DNA from: Nocardioides sp. QY071
GTDB taxonomy: Bacteria; Actinomycetota; Actinomycetes; Propionibacteriales; Nocardioidaceae
Direction: 5' to 3'
Length of the DNA stretch: 64,000 nucleotides
NCBI RefSeq assembly: GCF_029961765.1
Contig: NZ_CP124681.1
Location: forward strand, 372,001 to 436,000
Below are positions 44,443-51,428 of this stretch, in pieces. A program made the position numbers and the translations under genes. The notes beneath the pieces were generated by a model. The model worked only from the letters and a program-made list of their open reading frames with translations. It made no database searches and was not told where the DNA came from. Every line of letters begins with the position of its first letter. Position 1 is the stretch's first letter.

Positions 44443-44490
44443 GGCTGAGAACGTCGAAGGGCGGATCCGGCTCCACCGGATCCGCCCTTC
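44443..44490 (-). terminator. tRNA-Pro terminator and conserved tail
   Basis: A perfect 15-bp stem, GAAGGGCGGATCCGG (44456-44470) against 44476-44490, with a 5-base loop just beyond the tRNA 3' end. It is followed on the minus strand by the same 16-base tail found after tRNA-Ser (44443-44458). Confidence 0.75.
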
Positions 44491-44496
44491 GGCCTG

Positions 44497-44570
44497 TCGG
44501 GCTGACAGGATTTGAACCTGCGGCCTCCTCGTCCCGAACGAGGCGCGCTACCAAACTGCGCCACAGCCCG
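44497..44570 (-). tRNA. tRNA-Pro (anticodon CGG)
   Basis: The acceptor stem CGGGCTG pairs with CAGCCCG, with discriminator A. The anticodon loop in TCGTTCGGGACGA gives CGG (codon CCG), and the T-arm is CAGGTTCAAATCCTG. The first base pair C-G is typical of bacterial tRNA-Pro. CCA is not encoded. Confidence 0.95.
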
Positions 44571-44674
44571 CCGATCACCGGCCTCGAAGAAGCCGACTCA
44601 CAAGCACCGGAGCATAGCGGAGCCAGGGCCCGGACCTGCAATCGGGATACGCCTCAGGCCGATCGCCGGACGGG

Positions 44675-45604
44675 TCAGCGCGGCTGCAGCGTGAGCAGCG
44701 TGGCCTCGGGGCGGCAGGCGATCCGGACCCGGGTGTAGGGGTTGGTGCCGAGCCCGGCCGACACGTGCAGCCAGGCCGAGCCCGGGTCGCCGGGGCGCGA
44801 GTCGGCGGGGTGGCGGTGCAGGCCGCGGGCGCGCGCGGGCTCGAGGTCGCAGTTGGTGGCGTACGCGCGCGAGCCGCCCGGCCACGGCAGCCGCACCTGG
44901 CCGCCGTGGGTGTGTCCGGCGACGACGGCGTCGTAGCCGTCGGCGGCGAACTGGTCCAGCACCCGCAGGTACGGCGCATGGGCGACCGCGAGCCGCAGGT
45001 CGGCCGTGGGGTCGGCGGGTCCGGCGACGGCACCGAGGTCGTCGTACTCGAGGTGCGGGTCGTCGACCCCGGCGAAGGCCAGCACCGCGTCGCCGACCTT
45101 GACCTGCTCGCGACGGTTGGTGAGGTCGAGCCAGCCGGCGCCGGTGAGGCCCGCGGTGAGGTCGCGCCACGGCAGCTGGGGGACGTGGGTGTGGCGGGAG
45201 CCGTCGTCCGGGAGGAGGTACCCGATCGGGTTGCGGAAGCCGGGCTCGAAGTAGTCGTTGGAGCCGTGCACGAAGACGCCGGGACACTCGAGCAGGCCGC
45301 CGAGGCTGTCGAGTACGACGGGCACGGAGTCGCGGTGGGCGAGATTGTCGCCGGTGTCGATGACCAGGTCCGGCTCCAGCCGGGCCAGACCGCGCAGCCA
45401 CTCCTGCTTGCGGGTCTGCCCGGGCGTCATGTGCAGGTCGCTGAGGTGCAGCACCCGCAGCGGCCGCATCCCGGCGGGCAGCACCCGCAGGTCGACCCGG
45501 CGCAGGGTGTACTGGCGCGCCTCCCACAGCGCGTACGACGTCACCGCGGCCCCGAGGGCGCCCCCGGCGCCGACCGTCCGCAGCACTGCCCTCCCGAATC
45601 CCAT
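44675..45604 (-). CDS. Membrane-anchored metallophosphoesterase
   Basis: 309 residues. An N-terminal hydrophobic segment (TVGAGGALGAAVTSYALW) anchors the protein. The calcineurin-like metal motifs follow in order: HLSDLHM, DTGDN, GSNDYF (the usual N-H pair is N-D here), and AGHTHGGQ. In this family the closest functional relatives are YkuE/YaeI-type phosphodiesterases acting at the membrane. Its counterpart in M. tuberculosis (Rv3683) is next to ponA2, and here it is also near the ponA-type gene. It diverges from the YqeY gene. Confidence 0.87.
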   Translation of the reverse strand: MGFGRAVLRTVGAGGALGAAVTSYALWEARQYTLRRVDLRVLPAGMRPLRVLHLSDLHMTPGQTRKQEWLRGLARLEPDLVIDTGDNLAHRDSVPVVLDSLGGLLECPGVFVHGSNDYFEPGFRNPIGYLLPDDGSRHTHVPQLPWRDLTAGLTGAGWLDLTNRREQVKVGDAVLAFAGVDDPHLEYDDLGAVAGPADPTADLRLAVAHAPYLRVLDQFAADGYDAVVAGHTHGGQVRLPWPGGSRAYATNCDLEPARARGLHRHPADSRPGDPGSAWLHVSAGLGTNPYTRVRIACRPEATLLTLQPR

Positions 45605-45640
45605 TCGTCCAGTCTCGCCCACGGCAGGCAGAATCGGGGC

Positions 45641-46099
45641 ATGAGCACCCTCAAGGAGCAGCTGCGCACCGACCTCACGACCGCCATGAAGGCCCGCGAC
45701 GAGGTCCGGTCGTCGACGCTGCGGATGATCCTCACCGCGGTCACCAACGCGGAGGTCGCCGGCAAGGTCGCCAAGGAGCTCACCGACGACGAGGTCCTCA
45801 CCGTCCTCGCCGCCGAGGCAAAGAAGCGCCGCGAGGCCGCGGTGGCCTTCGAGGAGGGCGACCGACCCGAGAGCGCCGCGAAGGAGCGGGCCGAGGCCGC
45901 GGTGATCCAGGACTACCTGCCCGAGCAGCTCGGTCCCGAGGAGATCGCCGCGATCGTGACCGCCGCGGTCGAGCAGGCCGGGGCCGCGGGTGCCGGGCCG
46001 AAGGCGATGGGTCAGGTGATGGGCATCGTGCAGCCGCAGGTCAAGGGCCGTGCCGACGGTGCCGCCGTGGCCGCTGAGGTACGCCGCCAGCTCGGCTGA
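45641..46099 (+). CDS. GatB/YqeY domain protein
   Basis: 152 residues. The N-terminal helical part (LKEQLRTDLTTAMKARDEVRSSTLRMIL) and the C-terminal YqeY/GatB-tail segment (QDYLPEQLGPEEIAAIV, then GQVMGIVQPQVKGRAD) match the family throughout. These proteins resemble the tRNA-binding tail of the amidotransferase subunit GatB; the stand-alone function is uncertain. A CAGAAT hexamer 6 bases before the ATG suggests a leaderless transcript. Confidence 0.92.
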   Translation: MSTLKEQLRTDLTTAMKARDEVRSSTLRMILTAVTNAEVAGKVAKELTDDEVLTVLAAEAKKRREAAVAFEEGDRPESAAKERAEAAVIQDYLPEQLGPEEIAAIVTAAVEQAGAAGAGPKAMGQVMGIVQPQVKGRADGAAVAAEVRRQLG

Positions 46100-46107
46100 C
46101 CTGTCCG

Positions 46108-46170
46108 CCGCACCCCATGCGGAATGGTCGCGATCTGGGCCGATCTGCGACCAGAACGCATGGGGTGCGG
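46108..46170. repeat. Dispersed imperfect palindrome, copy B
   Basis: Outer arms CCGCACCCCATGCG (46108-46121) and its complement (46157-46170) enclose an inner stem TGGTCGC-GATC/GATC-TGCGACCA around GGGCC. It shares its outer arms and the TGGTCGCGA and GGGCCGATC blocks with the copy at 2312-2378. It sits between two convergent genes, a natural terminator position. Confidence 0.78.
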
Positions 46171-46177
46171 TCCAGAG

Positions 46178-48508
46178 TCAGCCCTGGCCGTTCCCGTTGT
46201 TGCCGTGGCCCTTGTTCTTCTTCCCCTTGCCCTTCTTGACCTTCGGCGTGCCGTCGGAGACGTAGAGCGTGACCGTGTCGCCGGAGGCCAGGCGGGCGCC
46301 GGTGCCCGGCGCCGACCAGGCGACCAGGCCCTGGCCGACCGCGGAGTCGACGGTGCCGCCGTTGACGACGGTGAAGCCGAGCCCTTCGAGGGTCGCCTTC
46401 GCGTCGTCGTACGACTTGCCGGAGACGGGCGGCACCGTGATCAGCAGGCCACGGACGTCGGTCGAGGACGGGCGGGTGAAGTCGACGTCGTCGAGCAGCG
46501 GGGCCACGGCCTTGAACGCGTCGCCCCAGATCGGGCCGGCGGTCGTGGAACCGGAGGTCGAGCGGACCGCGCCGCCGATCGAGACGCCGTCGAGGGACTG
46601 CGGCTGGCCGGCCCGGTTGACGCCCGCGACCATCGCCGCGCCGGCGAGGTTGGGGGTGTAGCCGACGAACCACACGGCCTTGTTGTCGCTGGTCGTACCG
46701 GTCTTGCCGGCGGCCGGCTGGCCCGGGTACTGGGCCGCGGCGAACCCGCCTGAGGAGACCACGCCGCGCAGCACGTCGTTGACCGCGTTGGCGACCGGGC
46801 TGGCGAGCACCTGGGTGCACTGCTTCTCGTACTTCTTGAGCACATTGCCCTGGGCGTCGGCGATCTCGGTGACCGGGCGGGCGTCGCAGTGCAGTCCCTG
46901 GGCGGCGAAGGTGGCGTACGCCTCGGCCATCTCCAGCGGGCTGACGTCGGCGATGCCGAGGGTGAACGACGGGACCTGCGCGGCCTTGGTGAGCTCGGTG
47001 ATGCCCATTTCGCGGGCCAGCTTCCACGGCTCGCAGATGCCGGTCGCCTTCTCGAGGTTCACGAAGAAGGTGTTGACCGACTTCTGGGTGCCCTCGTAGA
47101 GGTTGGGGGCGGCCGAGGCGCTGGTCGAGTTCTTCGGGCTCCAGGTCTCGCCGCTCTGGTAGGGCCCGTCGCAGGTCGTGAAGTCGCCCAGGTTGACGGT
47201 CAGGGTCTGCGGCGCCGGGAACCGCTGGGTCAGCGGGATGTCCTGGTTGATCGCCGAGGCCAGCACGAACGCCTTGAACGTCGAGCCGGGCTGGAAGCCG
47301 GCCGCGTCGCCGTACCTCGTCGGCACGGCGTAGTTGAGGAAGGTCTCGCCCTTCTTCTTGCCCATCGGCCGCGACTGGGCCAGGCCCTTGACGTTGCCGG
47401 TCCCGGGCTCGATGAGCGCCAGGCCGCCGATGGCCGAGTCGTCCTTGTAGACGTGCGAGGCCACGGACTCGTTGGCGGCCTTCTGGTAGCGCAGGTCGAC
47501 GGTCGTCTTGATGGTGAGTCCGCCGTTGAAGATCAGCCGCTTGCGCTCCTGCTCGGTGGCGCCGAGGGCGGGATCGGTCATCAGCCAGCGCACGACGTAG
47601 TCGCAGAAGAACTGGGCCTCGGAGTTGACGCAGCCGTTGGGCTGCTCCTGCACGTGCAGGCCGAGCTTGCGGTCCTTGGCCTTGTCGGCGTCGGCCTGGG
47701 GGATCACGTTGAGCTGGGCCATCCGCTCGAGCACGATGTCGCGGCGGACCTTGGCCTGGGCGGCGTTCCGCGTCGGGTTGTAGGCCTCGGGGCTCTGCAC
47801 GAGGCCCGCCAGGAGCGCGGCCTGGCGCAGCTTGAGGTCCTTGGCGTTGACGCCGAAGAAGTGCTGAGCGGCCGCCTGGATGCCGTAGGCGCCGTCGCCG
47901 AAGTACGCCGTGTTGAGGTACCGCTCGAGGATCCAGTCCTTGCTGTGCCGCTTCTCGAGGGCGATCGCGTAGCGCAGCTCGCGCAGCTTGCGCCCGTAGC
48001 TGTCCTCCTTGGCGGCCGCGATCGCCTCCTTGTCGCCCTCGGCCTGGGTGATCAGGGTCAGCTTCACGAGCTGCTGGGTGATCGACGAGCCACCCTGGGA
48101 GACACCGCCGGCTGCCTGGTTGGTGAGCAGGGCGCGCAGGGTGCCCTTCACGTCGAGGGCGCCGTGCTGGTAGAAGCGGTAGTCCTCGATCGCGACGATG
48201 GCCTCGACCATCGTGCGCGAGATCTGGCGCAGCGGGACGTTGACCCGGTTCTGGTCGTAGAGCGTGGCGATCGTCTTGCCCTCGGCGTCCTGCACCTCGG
48301 TGCGCTGGGGCAGCTGCTCTGTCTCGAGCTCCTGCGGCAGGTCGTCGACCGACTCGGAGACGTTGCGCGCGGAGAAGCCGAGCACGCCGGCGAACGGGAT
48401 CGCCAGGCCGGAGACGACGACACCGAGCACGACCGCGACGAGCAGCATCACGCCGAGGTGGGAAGCGACCTTCCCGGGGGGAAGTCCGTCGAACCGGGTG
48501 CGCGCCAT
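46178..48508 (-). CDS. Bifunctional penicillin-binding protein (PonA type) with PASTA domain
   Basis: 776 residues. One N-terminal membrane anchor (~18-45), a GT51 transglycosylase domain (AIEDYRFYQHGALD, GGSSITQQLVK, then RKLRELRYAIALE), and a transpeptidase with SxxK in GSTFKAF, an S-A-S-type SxN-like motif region and KTG in GKTGTTSDN. A single PASTA domain (VPPVSGKSYDDAKATLEGLGF) precedes a Lys/Gly-rich tail. It polymerises and cross-links peptidoglycan. The position beside whiB and the metallophosphoesterase is that of mycobacterial ponA2. It shares an upstream inverted repeat with the divergent whiB gene. Confidence 0.94.
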   Translation of the reverse strand: MARTRFDGLPPGKVASHLGVMLLVAVVLGVVVSGLAIPFAGVLGFSARNVSESVDDLPQELETEQLPQRTEVQDAEGKTIATLYDQNRVNVPLRQISRTMVEAIVAIEDYRFYQHGALDVKGTLRALLTNQAAGGVSQGGSSITQQLVKLTLITQAEGDKEAIAAAKEDSYGRKLRELRYAIALEKRHSKDWILERYLNTAYFGDGAYGIQAAAQHFFGVNAKDLKLRQAALLAGLVQSPEAYNPTRNAAQAKVRRDIVLERMAQLNVIPQADADKAKDRKLGLHVQEQPNGCVNSEAQFFCDYVVRWLMTDPALGATEQERKRLIFNGGLTIKTTVDLRYQKAANESVASHVYKDDSAIGGLALIEPGTGNVKGLAQSRPMGKKKGETFLNYAVPTRYGDAAGFQPGSTFKAFVLASAINQDIPLTQRFPAPQTLTVNLGDFTTCDGPYQSGETWSPKNSTSASAAPNLYEGTQKSVNTFFVNLEKATGICEPWKLAREMGITELTKAAQVPSFTLGIADVSPLEMAEAYATFAAQGLHCDARPVTEIADAQGNVLKKYEKQCTQVLASPVANAVNDVLRGVVSSGGFAAAQYPGQPAAGKTGTTSDNKAVWFVGYTPNLAGAAMVAGVNRAGQPQSLDGVSIGGAVRSTSGSTTAGPIWGDAFKAVAPLLDDVDFTRPSSTDVRGLLITVPPVSGKSYDDAKATLEGLGFTVVNGGTVDSAVGQGLVAWSAPGTGARLASGDTVTLYVSDGTPKVKKGKGKKNKGHGNNGNGQG

Positions 48509-48567
48509 GCGGTCAGGGTACGGGACCCTGCCTCACCGGCCCGACTCGTCGCGCGCCCCCGCCTTCG

Positions 48568-48597
48568 ACCTGTCTAGTCCGATGTGACTAGACAGGT
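48568..48597. promoter_or_regulatory. Inverted repeat between ponA-type gene and whiB
   Basis: ACCTGTCTAGTC and GACTAGACAGGT (12 bp each, perfect) around the 6-base spacer CGATGT. It lies in the divergent intergenic region, 60 bases before the ponA-type start and 116 before the whiB start, as expected for an operator of a dimeric regulator. Confidence 0.6.
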
Positions 48598-48712
48598 TGG
48601 GCCCAATGAGCGATATCAGTCTTGGCGATCCTCCTTTACTTTGGTCCGGTCGAGGAGACCGAGCGCTGTGGGGGCGACGGCTCTTCGGATGTGGGAAGTA
48701 CAGGGGACACAT

Positions 48713-48994
48713 ATGTGGGTTGAGGATTGGGCGCCGCGCGCCGCCTGCCGGGACCAGCAGCCGGACCAGCTGTTCGTCCGTGGTGCCGAGCAGAACAAGG
48801 CGAAGCAGGTCTGCACCAGCTGCGCCGTACGCACCGAGTGCCTCGCCGAGGCGCTCGACAACCAGATCGAGTGGGGCGTCTGGGGCGGGATGACAGAGCG
48901 GGAGCGTCGTGCTCTCCTCCGTCGCCGGCCCGCTGCCTCGTGGCGCAAGGTCCTCGAGGACGCGCGCGACGAGCAGGCCATCCCCGCCGTCTGA
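48713..48994 (+). CDS. WhiB-family iron-sulphur regulator
   Basis: 93 residues. Four cysteines C12, C34, C37 and C43 (AACRD, then VCTSCAVRTEC) bind a [4Fe-4S] cluster. The turn WGVWGG and a basic C-terminal tail (RERRALLRRRP) for DNA/sigma-factor contact follow. The synteny with ponA2 and the Get3-like ATPases points to the WhiB4 group, a redox-sensing regulator in mycobacteria (assignment by position, not by phylogeny). The start at 48713 gives the normal WhiB length. Confidence 0.9.
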   Translation: MWVEDWAPRAACRDQQPDQLFVRGAEQNKAKQVCTSCAVRTECLAEALDNQIEWGVWGGMTERERRALLRRRPAASWRKVLEDARDEQAIPAV

Positions 48995-49032
48995 CGACAG
49001 GGAACCGCCTTCTCCGACGCTGCTGACTCCGG

Positions 49033-50223
49033 TCAGTGGCGCCGGGCGAGGAGGTTGCCGACCCGGCGCAGGCCGTCGAGGTCGTGCACGTCACCGGCGA
49101 GCGCCGGTACGACGGCCGTCGCCACCTGGGGGTGCGCGGTCGCGAACCGGTCGCGCAGGGTGCGCTCACGCTCGACCATGCGCACCCGGTCGGCGTGCAG
49201 CCGCAGCAGCCCGGCGGTCAGCGGTGCCGTCGGGGACTCGTCGTCGGTACGACGCAGCCGCTCGGCCGCGGTCGTCGCTTCCTCGGCCGACAGCTCGCCG
49301 CCCGGGGCCGGACTGGCGCGGTTGACGACCAGGCCGGCCAGCGGCATGTCGTCCTCGCTGAGCCGCTCGACGAAGTACTCCGCCTCGCGCAGCGCGTCCG
49401 CCTCGGGCGCGGCGACCACGAGGAACGCCGTACCGTCGGCCTTCAGCAGCGAGTAGGTCTGCTGCGCCCGCTGCCGGAACCCGCCGAAGACCGTGTCGAG
49501 CGCGGTCACGAAGGTCTGCAGGTCCTTGAGGAACTGGGCGCCCAGGATCTTCGTCAGCGCGTTGGTGATCAGGCCGATCCCGGCGGTCATCAGCTTCGCC
49601 GGCCCCTTCGCGGGCATCAGCAGCAACCGCACGAACCGGCCGTCGAGGAAGCTGGAGAGCCGCTCGGGGGCGTCGAGGAAGTCCAGCGCCGAGCGCGACG
49701 GCGGGGTGTCGACCACGATCAGGTCGTAGGTTCCGCTCGCCTGCGCATCACGATGAATCTGGCCGAGCTTCTCCATCGCCATGTACTCCTGCGTGCCCGC
49801 GAACGAGCTCGACAGCGCGATGTAGAAGGGATTGGCCAGGATCTGCTTCGCCTTCTCCGGGCTGGCCTGGGAGAGCACCACCTCGTCGAAGGTGCGCTTC
49901 ATGTCGAGCATCATCGCGTCGAGGTGGCCGCTGCCCTGCACGCCGGTGACCGGGCGCGGGGTGTTGTCGAGCTCCTCGATGCCCATCGACTGCGCGAGCC
50001 GGCGCGCCGGGTCGATCGTCAGTACGACGACCTTCCGGCCGCGCTCGGCGGCTCGCAGCGCGAGCGCGGCGCTGGTCGTGGTCTTCCCGACGCCGCCCGA
50101 GCCGCAGCACACGATGATCCCGGTGCCGGGGTCGTCGAGGAGGGCGTCGACGTCGAGGGGGTCGGCCTGGCGGCCGGTCGCGGGGCCGACCCTGGACGGC
50201 CGGTGGGCGCTGCTGCGGGCCAT
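49033..50223 (-). CDS. Get3/ArsA-like ATPase, second subunit (BagB-like)
   Basis: 396 residues. A deviant Walker A, CGSGGVGKTTTSA, marks the ArsA/Get3 (SIMIBI) group; switch motifs IDPARRLAQ and VVDTPPSRSALDFL follow. It corresponds in order and orientation to mycobacterial Rv3680 (BagB), which pairs with Rv3679. Those proteins are homologous to the eukaryotic tail-anchored-protein chaperone Get3, but their bacterial cargo is not settled. It starts 5 bases after its partner gene's stop. Confidence 0.88.
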   Translation of the reverse strand: MARSSAHRPSRVGPATGRQADPLDVDALLDDPGTGIIVCCGSGGVGKTTTSAALALRAAERGRKVVVLTIDPARRLAQSMGIEELDNTPRPVTGVQGSGHLDAMMLDMKRTFDEVVLSQASPEKAKQILANPFYIALSSSFAGTQEYMAMEKLGQIHRDAQASGTYDLIVVDTPPSRSALDFLDAPERLSSFLDGRFVRLLLMPAKGPAKLMTAGIGLITNALTKILGAQFLKDLQTFVTALDTVFGGFRQRAQQTYSLLKADGTAFLVVAAPEADALREAEYFVERLSEDDMPLAGLVVNRASPAPGGELSAEEATTAAERLRRTDDESPTAPLTAGLLRLHADRVRMVERERTLRDRFATAHPQVATAVVPALAGDVHDLDGLRRVGNLLARRH

Positions 50224-50228
50224 GGTCG

Positions 50229-51227
50229 CTATGCCATCCCTTGGACTCGGAGGAGGCCGGCGAGCTCGTAGAGCCCGCCGAGGTCGATGCCGCCGGCCAT
50301 CCGCGGCAGCTCGTAGGACGGCACGTCCAGCGCGGCGACCAGGGCCCGCTGCCTGTCCTCCAGCGCCCGGCGCTCCGCGTGGTCGGCGGCCTCGGCGAGC
50401 AGCCCGTCGACGAGCGCCGGGCCGGCGGCGATGCCGCCCTCGGCGAGGTCGGCCTCGATGCGGCCGCGGTCCAGGGTGCCGGCGCGGGCCGCGGCGAGGT
50501 CCTCGGCGTCGAGGTCACGGGGCCGGACCTGGTTGACGACCACGCCGCCGACGGGCAGCCGGGCGGCCCGCAGCTCGGCGATGCCGTCGGCGGTCTCCTG
50601 GACCGGCATCTCCTCGAGCACGGTGACCAGGTGCACCGCTGTCCGCGGCGACCGGAACAGCGTCATCATCGTGTCGGACTGGGCCTTGATCGGCCCGACC
50701 TTCGCCAGCCCGGCGAGCTCGTTGCTCACGTTGAGGAACTGGGTGATCCGGCCGGTCGGCGGCGCGTCGAGCACGACGGCGTCGTACTCGATCGCGTTCT
50801 TGTTGCGGCTGTTGCGCTGCACCGCCTCGTAGACCTTGCCGGTCAGCAGCACGTCGCGGACGCCGGGGGCGATGGTGGTCGCGAACTCGATGACGCCGAA
50901 CCGGTCGAGGGCCTTGCCGGCGCGGCCGAGGCGGTAGTACATCGAGAGGTACTCCAGCAGCGCGGACTCGGCGTCGATGTGCAGCGCGTGGACGACCCCA
51001 CGGCCACCGTCGGCGTCGGGCAGACCGGTGGTGAGGCGCCGCTCCTGGTAGGGCAGCGGGTCGACGTCGAACATCCGGGCGATGCCCTGGCGGCCCTCGA
51101 CCTCGCACAGCAGGACGTTCTTGCCGCGGGTCGCGAGGGCGAGCGCGAGGGCCGACGCGACCGTCGACTTCCCCGTGCCGCCCTTGCCGGTGACGACGTG
51201 GAGACGCACCTTCGGCCAATCGCTCAC
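50229..51227 (-). CDS. Get3/ArsA-like ATPase, first subunit (BagA-like)
   Basis: 332 residues from a GTG start (VSDWPKV). Walker A TGKGGTGKSTVASA and VVLDAPPTGRITQFL are the nucleotide-binding features; a conserved FATTIAPGVRDVL helix and a hydrophobic methionine-rich segment (KAQSDTMMTLF) may bind clients. It pairs with the following gene as mycobacterial Rv3679/Rv3680 do. No clear Shine-Dalgarno is seen; the start codon forms the end of a ~200-nt hairpin, which may limit translation. Confidence 0.88.
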   Translation of the reverse strand: MSDWPKVRLHVVTGKGGTGKSTVASALALALATRGKNVLLCEVEGRQGIARMFDVDPLPYQERRLTTGLPDADGGRGVVHALHIDAESALLEYLSMYYRLGRAGKALDRFGVIEFATTIAPGVRDVLLTGKVYEAVQRNSRNKNAIEYDAVVLDAPPTGRITQFLNVSNELAGLAKVGPIKAQSDTMMTLFRSPRTAVHLVTVLEEMPVQETADGIAELRAARLPVGGVVVNQVRPRDLDAEDLAAARAGTLDRGRIEADLAEGGIAAGPALVDGLLAEAADHAERRALEDRQRALVAALDVPSYELPRMAGGIDLGGLYELAGLLRVQGMA

Positions 51228-51425
51228 CCGACGGAGCCTAGTGGTGCGTCACGGAAATGGCTCACCCCTTCGCGCACCCACAGCATGCACCTCGCTGCGT
51301 TGGCGATCGCTCGGAATACGCCCGGTATGCCGTCGCGATGCCGCCTTGCGATGCACACACTGTGGGCACGCGAAGGGACAAGCCATTTCCGAGCCACACC
51401 ACTGACGAGGCTCCGTCGGGTGAGG
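51224..51425 (-). promoter_or_regulatory. ~200-nt RNA hairpin covering the BagA-like start codon
   Basis: The left side (51224-51320) and the reverse complement of the right side (51322-51425) align over almost the full length. They share CACCCGACGGAGCCT, GTGGTG, CGGAAATGGCT, CCCTTCGCG and CCCACAG blocks. The centre is ATAC-GCCCG-GTAT. Differences between the arms are nearly all C/T or A/G in a direction that becomes G-U pairs in minus-strand RNA. The GTG start codon of the ATPase gene lies at the base of the stem. Confidence 0.65.
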
Positions 51426-51428
51426 GGG

